Below are positions 53,752-61,636 of a stretch of 64,000 bases of DNA, one piece after another. Origin of the DNA: Oscillospiraceae bacterium. GTDB taxonomy: Bacteria; Bacillota; Clostridia; Oscillospirales; Oscillospiraceae. Where the stretch lies: assembly GCA_017622295.1 (NCBI GenBank), contig JAGARK010000026.1, positions 1 through 64,000 of the forward strand. The letters are read 5' to 3'. The notes beneath the pieces are model-generated. The model searched no databases. It had not been told where the DNA came from and saw only the letters and a list, made by a program, of their open reading frames with translations. Within the stretch, counting starts at the first letter, position 1, and each line of letters begins with the position of its first letter. The translations under genes and the position numbers were made by a program.

Positions 53752-53791
53752 TTTAAAAAAGGAGAGCGGCTGAGCCGCTCCCTTTTTTTGC
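53752..53791. terminator. Hairpin at the border of the AT-rich segment
   Basis: AAAAAAGGAGAGCGGC-TGA-GCCGCTCCCTTTTTTT with A and T runs; it can terminate in either direction. Confidence 0.75.
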
Positions 53792-53889
53792 GCCGTTTGA
53801 CATTCCCGGATGTGCATGATATCATGGAGGAAATAAAATGGGGTGGAATCGAAAACCGCCCCGTAATTCCCGTCTGGAGGATAATATCC

Positions 53890-54366
53890 ATGCAGTTTCT
53901 CATCATGACCCTCTTCGCCGCCGGCATCGTGGCTGCGGATCAGTTTACCAAATACCTGACAGTGGCAAATATCGCCCTGTATCAGGATGTGGAATTCATC
54001 CCGGGCTTCCTTGGCCTGACCTACGTCCAGAACACCGGCGCCGCCTTCTCCTCCTTCGAGGGCCAGCAGTGGCTCTTTGCCCTGATTTTTACGATCTTTA
54101 CCCTGCTGATCCTCCTCGAGTACTTCAAAAAGTCCATGGGCTTTACCAAATTTGAGCGCTGGTGTATTGCCGCCATCTACGGCGGCGGTCTGGGCAACAT
54201 GATCGACCGGGTCCGCTTCGGCTATGTGGTGGACATGATCGAGACGAAATTCATGGAATTTCCCGTGTTCAATGTGGCCGACTGCTTCATTACCTGTGGC
54301 TGCATCGCCATGCTCATCTCCCTGATCTTCTTCAACAAAGATTTCTGGAAGGAAGAGAAAAAATGA
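53890..54366 (+). CDS. lspA: Lipoprotein signal peptidase (signal peptidase II)
   Basis: 158 residues with four membrane segments. The conserved boxes are ADQFTK, QNTGAAFS (about 47-54), GGLGNMIDRVRFGYVVD (first catalytic Asp) and FNVADCFI (second catalytic Asp). It cleaves prolipoproteins such as those at 598, 51992 and 59309. The start at 53890 has TGGAGGA upstream; an in-frame ATG at 53824 is 22 codons earlier. It overlaps rluD by 4 bases. Confidence 0.95.
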   Translation: MQFLIMTLFAAGIVAADQFTKYLTVANIALYQDVEFIPGFLGLTYVQNTGAAFSSFEGQQWLFALIFTIFTLLILLEYFKKSMGFTKFERWCIAAIYGGGLGNMIDRVRFGYVVDMIETKFMEFPVFNVADCFITCGCIAMLISLIFFNKDFWKEEKK

Positions 54367-55268
54367 TTTACACCGCTGATATGGCCGGTGAGCGGCTGGA
54401 CGCTTACGTCACCCGGGTCTGCGATGGGCTCACCCGCTCCGCCGCCCAGAAGCTCATCGAGCAGGGTGCCGTCACGAGGAACGGCAAGCCCGGCAAGAAA
54501 AACGACAAACTGAACATCGGCGATTCCATCCAGGTCACCATCCCGGAGCCCAAAGAGGTGGACATCGTGGCCAAGGACATCCCCCTGGACATCGTCTACG
54601 AGGACGAGGACGTGGTGGTCATCAATAAGCCCAAGGGACTGGTGGTACACCCCGCTGCGGGCCATCAGGACGACACCCTGGTCAACGGCCTGCTGTATGC
54701 CCTGGGCGATGATCTCTCCGGCATCAACGGCGAGCTGCGCCCCGGCATCGTCCACCGCATCGACAAGGACACCAGCGGATTGCTGGCAGTGGCGAAAAAC
54801 GATCTGGCCCACACCATGCTGGCAAGCCAGCTGAAGGACCATTCCATGCACCGGACCTATGAAGCAATCGTCTGCGGCTCCTTCCGGGAGGACAGCGGCA
54901 CCGTCAACGCCCCCATCGGCCGCCACCCCACAGACCGGAAGAAGATGACCGTCACGGCCCGCAACTCCAAGGAGGCTGTGACCCACTGGGAGGTAGTCAG
55001 GCGCTACCGGGGCTATACCCACATCCGCTGCCGTCTTGAAACCGGCCGGACCCACCAGATCCGCGTCCACATGGCCCACATCGGCCACCCCATCCTGGGT
55101 GACACCGTTTACGGCCGGAAAAAGCCGGAACTCGGTCAGGACAGCCAGTGCCTCCATGCGGGTGCCCTGTGCTTTGCCCATCCCCGGGACGGACGGCCCG
55201 TGATGGTTCTGGCCGATCTGCCGGACTATTTTAAGGAAGTTATTGAAAAATTGGAGAGAATGGGATAA
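54363..55268 (+). CDS. Pseudouridine synthase, RluD family
   Basis: 301 residues. An S4 RNA-binding domain (about 8-75; GERLDAYVTRV, LIEQGAVTRNG) precedes the catalytic domain with HRIDKDTSGLL (catalytic Asp, about 135) and GRTHQIRVHMAHIGHP. It converts uridines of rRNA or tRNA. ATGA overlap couples it to lspA, a very common pairing in Firmicutes. Exact target bases (RluD sites or others) are not readable. Confidence 0.93.
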   Translation: MIYTADMAGERLDAYVTRVCDGLTRSAAQKLIEQGAVTRNGKPGKKNDKLNIGDSIQVTIPEPKEVDIVAKDIPLDIVYEDEDVVVINKPKGLVVHPAAGHQDDTLVNGLLYALGDDLSGINGELRPGIVHRIDKDTSGLLAVAKNDLAHTMLASQLKDHSMHRTYEAIVCGSFREDSGTVNAPIGRHPTDRKKMTVTARNSKEAVTHWEVVRRYRGYTHIRCRLETGRTHQIRVHMAHIGHPILGDTVYGRKKPELGQDSQCLHAGALCFAHPRDGRPVMVLADLPDYFKEVIEKLERMG

Positions 55269-55271
55269 CCA

Positions 55272-55384
55272 AATGCAGAATGCTGAATGCATAATGCAAA
55301 ATTAAGGTATCGCCTACGGCGAAATTTAAAAATCGTCCCGAAGGGACACCACAATTCTGCATTCTGCACTTTGCATTTTGCATT
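55272..55384. repeat. Family B repeat between rluD and the HAD gene
   Basis: ATGCAGAATGCTGAATGCAT and ATGCAAAATTAAGG face AATTCTGCATTCTGCACTTT and GCATTTTGCATTT. Two short internal hairpins, CGCCTACGGCG and GTCCCGAAGGGAC, lie between the arms. It is followed by the HAD gene's ribosome binding site. Confidence 0.8.
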
Positions 55385-55402
55385 TATGGAAAGGTATGTA
55401 TT

Positions 55403-56257
55403 ATGGGTATATTTTCCGACATTCTGCTCACCGTCGATTTCGACCGGACCCTCACTGCGCCGGATTCCACCATCCCCCAGCGCAATTTTGAGGCCATCCG
55501 CTATTTTATGGAAAACGGCGGTGCCTTCACCGTCAATACCGGCCGCAGCGTGCCCATGTACAGCCGCCTGCTGAACGAAGTAGAGGTCAATGCGCCTCTG
55601 CTGCTCTACAACGGCTCCGCCGCCTACGACCGGGAAACCGGGGAGCTGTCGCTGCTGCGCCCCATCGACATGGATATGAAGGAAACGGTTCTGGAGCTGC
55701 TGGAGCTGTTCCCGGACCTGACGGTGGAGGTCCAGGGCGTCAAGGCACACTACAATTTCATCCCCGACAAAAAATGGGACGATTTCTGCGCCTACAACAA
55801 ATGCCCCTGCGCCACCGCCCGGCCGGAGGACGACCTGGGGCCCTTCCTGAAATTCACCCTCTACGGCGAATTTCACGATTCCACCGTCCCCAGCCTCTTC
55901 GTGGCCACCCCCGCCGAGAAGGCCCGCATCGACGAGGCCGAGGGGATCCTGCTGGAACGCTACGGCGACAAGGTGGAGGTCTTCCGCTCCGCCACCCGCC
56001 TTCTCGACGTTCACGCCAAGGGCGTCAGCAAGGGAGGCGCCGCCCGGGCACTGCAGCAGCGGATGGGAAGAGCCATCCTGATCTGCGTAGGTGACGCAGA
56101 AAACGACATCCCCATGCTGGAAGCGGCGGATTTTGCCTACGCTCCCGCCGACGGCTTGGTGGCAGACCGGTTCGAAAACGTGTGCAATTGCGGCGAAGGC
56201 GCCGTAGCAGACGTGATCTACAAAAAGATTCCCGAAATTTTGAAAAAAAGGGCTTGA
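55403..56257 (+). CDS. Cof-type HAD hydrolase
   Basis: 284 residues. DFDRTLTAPDSTIP carries the DxD nucleophile pair, FTVNTGRS motif II, and VGDAENDIPMLEAADFA motif IV near the C-terminus (about 232-248), with a Cof-type C2 cap between. Lys in HAKGVSKGGA is motif III. These enzymes dephosphorylate small sugar phosphates, flavins or cofactors. GGAAAGG lies upstream. Confidence 0.9.
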   Translation: MGIFSDILLTVDFDRTLTAPDSTIPQRNFEAIRYFMENGGAFTVNTGRSVPMYSRLLNEVEVNAPLLLYNGSAAYDRETGELSLLRPIDMDMKETVLELLELFPDLTVEVQGVKAHYNFIPDKKWDDFCAYNKCPCATARPEDDLGPFLKFTLYGEFHDSTVPSLFVATPAEKARIDEAEGILLERYGDKVEVFRSATRLLDVHAKGVSKGGAARALQQRMGRAILICVGDAENDIPMLEAADFAYAPADGLVADRFENVCNCGEGAVADVIYKKIPEILKKRA

Positions 56258-56282
56258 CAATCCCGCGGATCCGTGTTAGAAT
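56254..56282 (+). promoter_or_regulatory. Promoter of the tRNA cluster
   Basis: TTGACA (56254-56259), 17-base spacer, TAGAAT (56277-56282). The -35 overlaps the stop of the HAD gene. Confidence 0.8.
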
Positions 56283-56316
56283 TTTCTGGCTGAATAGGCC
56301 AAGGTAATGCGAGTCC

Positions 56317-56390
56317 GCGGGTGTAGTTCAATGGTAGAACACCAGCCTTCCAAGCTGGTCACGCGGGTCCGATTCCCGTCACCCGCTCCA
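56317..56390 (+). tRNA. tRNA-Gly (TCC)
   Basis: 74 bases with encoded CCA. The acceptor GCGGGTG pairs with CACCCGC; the anticodon loop is CTTCCAA with TCC at 56349-56351. All arms fold. Confidence 0.95.
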
Positions 56391-56397
56391 TAGAAAT

Positions 56398-56474
56398 GCG
56401 CCAGTAGCTCAGCTGGATAGAGCAACTGCCTTCTAAGCAGTAGGTCGGGGGTTCGAGTCCCTCCTGGCGTACCA
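56398..56474 (+). tRNA. tRNA-Arg (TCT)
   Basis: 77 bases with encoded CCA. Acceptor GCGCCAG pairs with CTGGCGT (G:T at the end); the anticodon loop CTTCTAA has TCT. Its 3' end is duplicated downstream at 56569-56592. Confidence 0.95.
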
Positions 56475-56476
56475 TT
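56453..56476. repeat. att-like direct repeat 1 (tRNA-Arg 3' end)
   Basis: TCGAGTCCCTCCTGGCGTAC plus CATT, 24 bases, identical to 56569-56592. Confidence 0.8.
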
Positions 56477-56512
56477 TCCGATCCGGCTTTGTCTGGACTC
56501 GAAAATTGGATA

Positions 56513-56533
56513 AAACAGTCCGGTGGACTGTTG
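56513..56533. repeat. AACAGTCC-GGT-GGACTGTT hairpin, copy 1
   Basis: A perfect 8-base stem with a 3-base loop. The same sequence recurs at 56761-56779, on the other side of tRNA-His. Confidence 0.8.
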
Positions 56534-56568
56534 ATCGCGAGGGCTTGACCGAGCGACTCCTTGATTGA

Positions 56569-56592
56569 TCGAGTCCCTCCTGGCGTACCATT
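56569..56592. repeat. att-like direct repeat 2 (duplicate tRNA-Arg 3' end)
   Basis: An exact 24-base copy of the tRNA-Arg 3' end plus two flanking T, 116 bases after the first. Such duplications are left when integrases use tRNA 3' ends as attachment sites. Confidence 0.8.
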
Positions 56593-56608
56593 CAGTACAA
56601 ATGAATAT

Positions 56609-56686
56609 GGTGGATGTAGCTTAGTTGGTTAAAGCGCCAGATTGTGGCTCTGGAGACCGTGGGTTCGAGTCCCATCACCCACCCCA
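56609..56686 (+). tRNA. tRNA-His (GTG)
   Basis: 78 bases with the extra 5' G (position -1) facing C73, GTG in loop ATTGTGGC, and encoded CCA. Acceptor GTGGATG faces CACCCAC, which leaves an A-C mismatch at the fifth pair. Confidence 0.93.
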
Positions 56687-56731
56687 TAAAAAATACCGAT
56701 ATCCATTTGGATATCGGTGTTTTTTGTTTTT
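56687..56731 (+). terminator. Terminator of the tRNA cluster
   Basis: AAATACCGATATCCA-TTT-GGATATCGGT followed by a T-rich tract. Confidence 0.88.
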
Positions 56732-56758
56732 TGAAATGGGATTCGAATGATTCAAAGC

Positions 56759-56781
56759 AACAGTCCGGTGGACTGTTTTTA
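56759..56781. repeat. AACAGTCC-GGT-GGACTGTT hairpin, copy 2
   Basis: Identical 19-base core to 56513-56533, followed by TTTT. A further hairpin, CATCCCGTAGGGATG, lies at about 56813-56828. Confidence 0.75.
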
Positions 56782-56857
56782 GGGAGTGGGAGAATCCCTG
56801 CCTTCACAGACGCATCCCGTAGGGATGTGGGTGGAAAATCGAAAAAGAGAGCAGTAT

Positions 56858-56886
56858 CTCCCTCCGCAAAGCGGAGGTTTTTTGTT
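56858..56886. terminator. Terminator next to the DMT transporter gene
   Basis: CCTCCGC-AAA-GCGGAGG then TTTTTT. It lies at the stop of the minus-strand transporter and is oriented to stop plus-strand transcription. Confidence 0.7.
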
Positions 56887-57767
56887 CACTCCCCTTTCCC
56901 CTCGATCCGGGAATACCAGCACACGCCCCCCAGAATCAGGGTGCCGCCCACCAGCTGCAGCCCGGTAGGGATCTCCCCGAACAGGAAACCCGCCATCACC
57001 GCCGCTGCCGCAGGCTCACAGAGCTTGGAGGCGGAGACGAAGGACGGTGAAAAGTATTTCAGGCACCAGCTGAAAATGCTGTGGCCCAGAATGGTGGAGA
57101 ACACCGCCAGCAGCGCGCCCACCACGATGGCGCTGGGGCCGTAACTGAACATTCCATAGCCCTGAACCAGACACGTCACCATCAGCACCGCCGCGCAGGA
57201 CGTATATACCATGTAGGTATACACCGTTGTGGAGACCCGGCTGCGGACAACGCGGCCAATGAGGGTATAGACCGCCACGGCAATTGCCGCCAGCAGTGCC
57301 AGAATATCGCCGTAAAGCTGTGAGCCGCTGCCGGAATCGGCATAGGCGATCATCACGCTGCCCGCCAGAGTCACCGCGATGGCAGCGATGGCCCTGCCGG
57401 AGAGCCTGCCTCCCAGTACCAGGCAAAAACCCAGGCAGACCCAGATCACCTCCGTGCAGACGATGGTGGTGGAGCTTGCCACGGAGGTGTGGGCCAGGGA
57501 TTCAAACCACAGAACAAAGTGGATGGCCAGAAACAGACCGCTGAGACCGCTCAGCAGCGCCAGCTTCTTAGGGATCTGAAATAGTTCCCTGCGCACCGCC
57601 GGCTTTCCCAGCACCACGGGGGTCAGAAACAGCACCGTCCACAGCAGCCGGAAGGCCGCCGTCACCGCCGAAGGGGCTTCGGAGTATTTTACAAAAATCG
57701 ACGACAGGGAGATGCCCAGAACGCCGACAACGATCATGATCATCGGATGTTTTTCGAGATAACCCAT
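56886..57767 (-). CDS. DMT superfamily (EamA) transporter
   Basis: 293 residues with ten membrane segments in two EamA halves (about 8-135 and 150-285). IHFVLWFESLAHTSVASST and FGEIPTGLQLVGGTLILGGV are characteristic. Members export amino acids or other small metabolites; the substrate is unknown. The start at 57767 has GGAAGG upstream; an in-frame start at 57848 would extend through the promoter region. Confidence 0.88.
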   Translation of the reverse strand: MGYLEKHPMIMIVVGVLGISLSSIFVKYSEAPSAVTAAFRLLWTVLFLTPVVLGKPAVRRELFQIPKKLALLSGLSGLFLAIHFVLWFESLAHTSVASSTTIVCTEVIWVCLGFCLVLGGRLSGRAIAAIAVTLAGSVMIAYADSGSGSQLYGDILALLAAIAVAVYTLIGRVVRSRVSTTVYTYMVYTSCAAVLMVTCLVQGYGMFSYGPSAIVVGALLAVFSTILGHSIFSWCLKYFSPSFVSASKLCEPAAAAVMAGFLFGEIPTGLQLVGGTLILGGVCWYSRIEGKGE

Positions 57768-57855
57768 ACATCCCATCCTTCCATACCGGTTTACCCGGAT
57801 TTTATCATGTTTTCTCACCTGTGGCAACAGCCGGACAAACTTTTCCAATCCGCCG

Positions 57856-57884
57856 TTGCGTCAGAGACCGGGGTATGGTATGAT
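57856..57884 (+). promoter_or_regulatory. Promoter of the DUF3592 gene
   Basis: TTGCGT (57856-57861), 17-base spacer, TATGAT (57879-57884). Confidence 0.7.
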
Positions 57885-57918
57885 GTAAATAAAGAAACAG
57901 ACTGAAAGGAGCAGTATC

Positions 57919-58332
57919 ATGGTTGAGATTATTTTCGGCATTTTTGCCGCGCTTTTCGCGCTGATCTTTCTGGCCGTCGGCGTACTGGCTCTGGTGGGCG
58001 GCGCGCAGCAGCAGCGCCGCTGCCGCGGATCCGCCGAGGGTATCGTATCCGCCGTTCACACCCAGAAGCAGCACAAAGGCACGCGCGGGACCACCGTCTA
58101 CACCCCGGAATTCCGCTTTGACGCCGACGGACAGACCTATACCATAAAGGCCAATTTCGCTTCCATCAAGCAGGAATACCAGGAAGGCCAGGCCGTAACC
58201 ATCCGCTATGATCCCGCCAATCCCCAAAACGCCTATGTGGCCGACGATCCTGACAACTCCTCCCAGGGCGGCGTTCTGTGCGTTTGTCTGGGGCTGCTGC
58301 TCACTCTGGGCGCGCTGGCGCTGTTTGCATGA
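57919..58332 (+). CDS. DUF3592-like membrane protein
   Basis: 137 residues: membrane segments at both ends (about 4-28 and 118-136) around a beta-rich middle (GIVSAVHTQ, YTPEFRFDADGQTYTIKAN, GQAVTIRYDPANPQNAYV), the pattern of DUF3592. Function is unknown. AAGGAG precedes the ATG, and the end overlaps the radical SAM gene by 4 bases. Confidence 0.8.
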   Translation: MVEIIFGIFAALFALIFLAVGVLALVGGAQQQRRCRGSAEGIVSAVHTQKQHKGTRGTTVYTPEFRFDADGQTYTIKANFASIKQEYQEGQAVTIRYDPANPQNAYVADDPDNSSQGGVLCVCLGLLLTLGALALFA

Positions 58333-59198
58333 TGTATACCTCCTTCAGTGACAGCTGCCGACGGCGCTTCGGCTGCAAGGTCTATAAGCTCTCCATCGAC
58401 GCCGGGTTCTCCTGTCCCAACCGGGACGGAAAGCTGGGCTATGGGGGCTGTATTTTCTGCGCCGGGGACGGCAGCGGTGCCTTCGCCGCCCGGGGCAGCG
58501 ACATCCGCGCCCAGCTGGAGCAGGCAAAACACCGGGTGGAGGCCAAAAACCGGGGCGGAAAGTACATCGCCTATTTTCAGGCCTTCACCAACACCTACGC
58601 CCCCGCACAGCAGCTGCGCCGCCTCTACGAAGCGGCCCTGGAGCCGGAGGACGTGGTAGGCATCGCCATCGGCACCCGGCCCGACTGCCTGGGTCCGGAG
58701 GTCATCGAACTTCTGAAAGATATCCACAGGCATAAGCATGTGTCTGTGGAGCTGGGCCTTCAGACGGTCCATCCCGCGTCCGTCCGCTACATCCGCCGGG
58801 GCTATGAGAACGAAGTCTACTTCAACGCGGTACGGCGGCTGAAGGAGGCGGGGCTCGAAGTCGTGACCCATATCATCCTGGGCCTGCCCGGGGAAACCAT
58901 GGAAGACGCCGCCGAAACCACCCGCCAGGCCATCGCTGCGGGCACCGACGGAGTAAAATTCCACCTGCTTCATGTGCTCCGGGGCACAGATCTGGAAAAG
59001 GATTACGCCGCGGGGAAATTCCGCTGTCTGGAGCTGGAGGAATATGCCCGGTGGCTGAAAGCCTGCCTCGCGGAGGTTCCAAAGGACGTGGTGGTTCACC
59101 GGATCACCGGCGACGGAGCCAAAAAGGACCTGATCGCCCCCCTCTGGTCGGCGGACAAGAAGCGGGTCCTCAATTATCTCAACACATATCTGAAATAA
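58329..59198 (+). CDS. TIGR01212-type radical SAM protein (YhcC-like)
   Basis: 289 residues. The cysteine cluster is spread out, FSCPNRDGKLGYGGCIFCAG (about 29-48): C-x12-C-x2-C, as in the YhcC/TIGR01212 family, where spacing differs from CX3CX2C. GTRPDCL and HVSVELGLQTVHP are further markers. The reaction is unknown. ATG overlaps the previous stop (ATGA), so it is coupled to the DUF3592 gene. Confidence 0.88.
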   Translation: MMYTSFSDSCRRRFGCKVYKLSIDAGFSCPNRDGKLGYGGCIFCAGDGSGAFAARGSDIRAQLEQAKHRVEAKNRGGKYIAYFQAFTNTYAPAQQLRRLYEAALEPEDVVGIAIGTRPDCLGPEVIELLKDIHRHKHVSVELGLQTVHPASVRYIRRGYENEVYFNAVRRLKEAGLEVVTHIILGLPGETMEDAAETTRQAIAAGTDGVKFHLLHVLRGTDLEKDYAAGKFRCLELEEYARWLKACLAEVPKDVVVHRITGDGAKKDLIAPLWSADKKRVLNYLNTYLK

Positions 59199-59199
59199 T

Positions 59200-59229
59200 C
59201 AAAGGACGCCCATGGGCGTCCTTTTTTCC
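59200..59229 (+). terminator. Terminator of the radical SAM gene
   Basis: AAAGGACGCCC-ATG-GGCGTCCTTTTTT. Confidence 0.88.
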
Positions 59230-59308
59230 TCTTTTCTTTTCCCAGATTTTATGGTATGATGCTGGGGCAATCACGGACTGCGAATTTATCTCCCAGGGAG
59301 GAATCTTT

Positions 59309-60247
59309 ATGAAGAAAATGCCGGCACTGGCCCTTATTGCCATGATGCTTTTGACCTTCGTCGCCTGCGGCGGTGAGGAGCCCGCTCCCGCCACGGAGCC
59401 CACCGCCCCCATTCTCACCGAAGCGCCCACGCAGGCACCCACTGAGGCTCCCACCGAAGAGCCCGACCCCATCACCGCCACCGACATGGCCGAGACCGTC
59501 CTGTTCGATGACGAAAACTGCAGCTTCACCGTCAGCCTGGCCTCCGAAAATGCCCACCTGGGCATGACTTTGGATGCCCTGTGTGTCAACAAAACCGACA
59601 AGACCCTGATGTTCACCTGGAACACCGTTTCCGTCTGCGGCTATCTGTACGATCCTCTGTGGTCCCAGGAGGTCGCCCCCGGCGAGAGCGTTACCAGCGT
59701 CGTCTACATCGACACCTTCCAGCTGGAGCAGCTGGGCATCACCTCCATCGATGAGATCGAATTTACATTGTACATCTTTGACAGCGGCGATTTTATGGCT
59801 CAGCCCTATGCAAACGACGTCTTCACCATCTACCCCACGGGCTTGGATGAAGCTTCCGTTGTCTATCCGGAGCGCATCAGCGTGGACGGCGAGCAGGTAA
59901 TCACCGGCGACAACAATGTGGACTTCATCATCGAGGGCTTTGAAGAAAGCGGCGGTACCTACGCTCTGCGCTGCTATCTGGGCAACCGGACCGATGCCAA
60001 TCTGGTCTACGCCTGGGAGGACGTAACCGTCAACGGCAGCGCCATCGACCCCATGTTTGCCTTGGAGGTCCCCGCCGGCAAGCAGACCTACGGCGAAGTA
60101 TCCTTCTTCCTGCGTGAGCTCAAGGCACAGGGAATCAGCGACGTGGAGGAGATCACATTCCGTCTGAATGTCACGGATTCCGCCACCGGCGAAGCTGTTC
60201 TGGATCAGGTCTTCACCTTCCGGGCCGAAGACAGCCTGGTGGGATAA
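59309..60247 (+). CDS. Putative lipoprotein of unknown function
   Basis: 312 residues. The signal peptide ends in the lipobox LTFVAC (Cys20), followed by a Pro/Thr/Glu-rich linker (about 24-55) and two similar beta-rich domains: CSFTVSLASENAHLGMTLDA at about 70-90 and a second at about 210-300 (NVDFIIEGFEES ... GTYALRC). Both have internal YLYD/MF-type strands, suggesting a tandem duplication. GGGAGGA precedes the ATG. No enzyme motif is seen. Confidence 0.8.
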   Translation: MKKMPALALIAMMLLTFVACGGEEPAPATEPTAPILTEAPTQAPTEAPTEEPDPITATDMAETVLFDDENCSFTVSLASENAHLGMTLDALCVNKTDKTLMFTWNTVSVCGYLYDPLWSQEVAPGESVTSVVYIDTFQLEQLGITSIDEIEFTLYIFDSGDFMAQPYANDVFTIYPTGLDEASVVYPERISVDGEQVITGDNNVDFIIEGFEESGGTYALRCYLGNRTDANLVYAWEDVTVNGSAIDPMFALEVPAGKQTYGEVSFFLRELKAQGISDVEEITFRLNVTDSATGEAVLDQVFTFRAEDSLVG

Positions 60248-60261
60248 TTTATAATACCATG

Positions 60262-60293
60262 CAAAAAGGGCACCCCGAAGGGTGCCCTTTCGA
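60262..60293. terminator. Bidirectional terminator between the lipoprotein gene and pta
   Basis: AAAAAGGGCACCC-CGAA-GGGTGCCCTTT. Confidence 0.85.
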
Positions 60294-60311
60294 TTATGTT
60301 GTTTTACAGGC

Positions 60312-61310
60312 TTACACCATTGCAGCGGTGATGATTGCCATCTTGTAGACCTCGTCGGCGTTGCAGCCGCGGGACAGGTCGTTGATGGGAGCAGCCAGAC
60401 CCTGCAGGATGGGGCCCAGAGCTTCGTAACCACCCAGACGCTGTGCGATCTTGTAGCCGATGTTGCCGGCCTCGATGGTGGGGAAGATGAAGGTGTTTGC
60501 ATAGCCAGCAACGGGGGAGCCGGGGAACTTCAGCTGGCCGACCTCGGGAGCGACAGCTGCGTCGAACTGCATCTCGCCGTCAATAGCCAGATCGGGAGCC
60601 ATTTCCTTGGCAACAGCGGTAGCGTCATGGGACAGCTTGACAGTGCCGCCCTTGCCGGAGCCGTTGGTGGAGAAGCTCAGCATGGCAACCTTGGGATCGA
60701 TGCCGAAGACCTTGGCGGTGTTGGCAGTCTCGATGGCAACCTCAGCCAGCTTCTGAGCAGCGGACAGAACAACGTTGCCCTCCTTGTCCAGGGTGTCTTC
60801 GTAGCCCAGGTTGATGGCGCAGTCGCCCATGGCCAGCTTCTCTTCGCCGCGAACCATGATGAAGCAGGAGGAAACCAGGTGAGAACCCTTCTTGGTCTTG
60901 ACGATCTGCAGAGCGGGACGGACGGTATCAGCGGTGGAGTAGGTAGCGCCGCCCAGCAGAGCGTCAGCGTAGCCCATCTTCACCAGCATGGTGCCGAAGT
61001 AGTTACCCTTGGCCAGAGCAGCCTTGCAGTCCTCAGCGGACATCTTGCCCTTGCGCAGCTCGACCATCTTCTCGATCATGGCTTCCATGCCTTCGTAGGT
61101 AGCGGGATCCAGGATCTCGACGCCTTCGATGTTGAAGCCGCCCTTGGCAGCGTTTGCCTTGACTTCCTCAACATTGCCCACCAGGATGGGGGTCAGGAAA
61201 CCACCCTCATTCAGACGGGCAGCAGCTTCCAGGATACGGGCATCGTGGCCCTCGGTGAAAACGATCTTTCTGGGGTTAGCCTTCAGGGTTTCGATCATAG
61301 CATTGAACAT
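60312..61310 (-). CDS. pta: Phosphate acetyltransferase
   Basis: 332 residues, the short clostridial form. VFTEGHDARILEAA at the start, and the C-terminal SRGCNADEVYKMAII and FPTIEAGNIGYKIAQRLGG motifs match the Pta family, which interconverts acetyl-CoA and acetyl phosphate. The residues DLSRG and QFDAA fit phosphate acetyltransferase rather than butyryl forms. ackA is not adjacent. GGAGGA precedes the ATG. Confidence 0.95.
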   Translation of the reverse strand: MFNAMIETLKANPRKIVFTEGHDARILEAAARLNEGGFLTPILVGNVEEVKANAAKGGFNIEGVEILDPATYEGMEAMIEKMVELRKGKMSAEDCKAALAKGNYFGTMLVKMGYADALLGGATYSTADTVRPALQIVKTKKGSHLVSSCFIMVRGEEKLAMGDCAINLGYEDTLDKEGNVVLSAAQKLAEVAIETANTAKVFGIDPKVAMLSFSTNGSGKGGTVKLSHDATAVAKEMAPDLAIDGEMQFDAAVAPEVGQLKFPGSPVAGYANTFIFPTIEAGNIGYKIAQRLGGYEALGPILQGLAAPINDLSRGCNADEVYKMAIITAAMV

Positions 61311-61361
61311 ATGAAATCAGTCCTCCATATATCGGGTCTTTGCCCGTAATTTTACAGATTA

Positions 61362-61390
61362 ATTATACATCATCCATTTTCAGGGTGCAA
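61362..61390 (-). promoter_or_regulatory. Promoter of pta
   Basis: Minus strand: TTGCAC (61390-61385), 17-base spacer, TATAAT (61367-61362). Confidence 0.8.
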
Positions 61391-61423
61391 CCCTTTTTCG
61401 GTTTTTTTGTCCGGTGAGGACGT

Positions 61424-61540
61424 TTGATAAATTGTAGTTTGCCGCGCTTCGGCGCGAAATGCAGAATGCTGAATGCAAAATTGAAGGGTTTTCTTCGAAA
61501 ACAATTTAATCGTGCGCTGCATGCACACCATAATTCAAAT
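61424..61540. repeat. Dispersed repeat family A, copy 8 (with B module)
   Basis: GATAAATTGTAGTTTG, CGCGCTTCGGCGCG, GCAGAATGCTGAATGCAAAA, GTTTTCTTCGAAAAC and GTGCGCTGCATGCAC in that order. The reverse complement of 16319-16431 carries the same series, so these are two copies of one composite unit. It is upstream of the pta promoter. Confidence 0.8.
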
Positions 61541-61636
61541 CCCAATTCTTAATACATCCCCGGAAACCTTGCAATTTGTAACTTCTTGTGATAAAATGAT
61601 TTGATGAAAAATATTCCTGAAAGGAGGGGGAAGCGA

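Noticed and set aside
60312..61310. Butyryl or methyltransferase-type phosphotransacylase
   Set aside because: Sequence motifs fit the acetyl enzyme and length; no butyrate kinase is adjacent.
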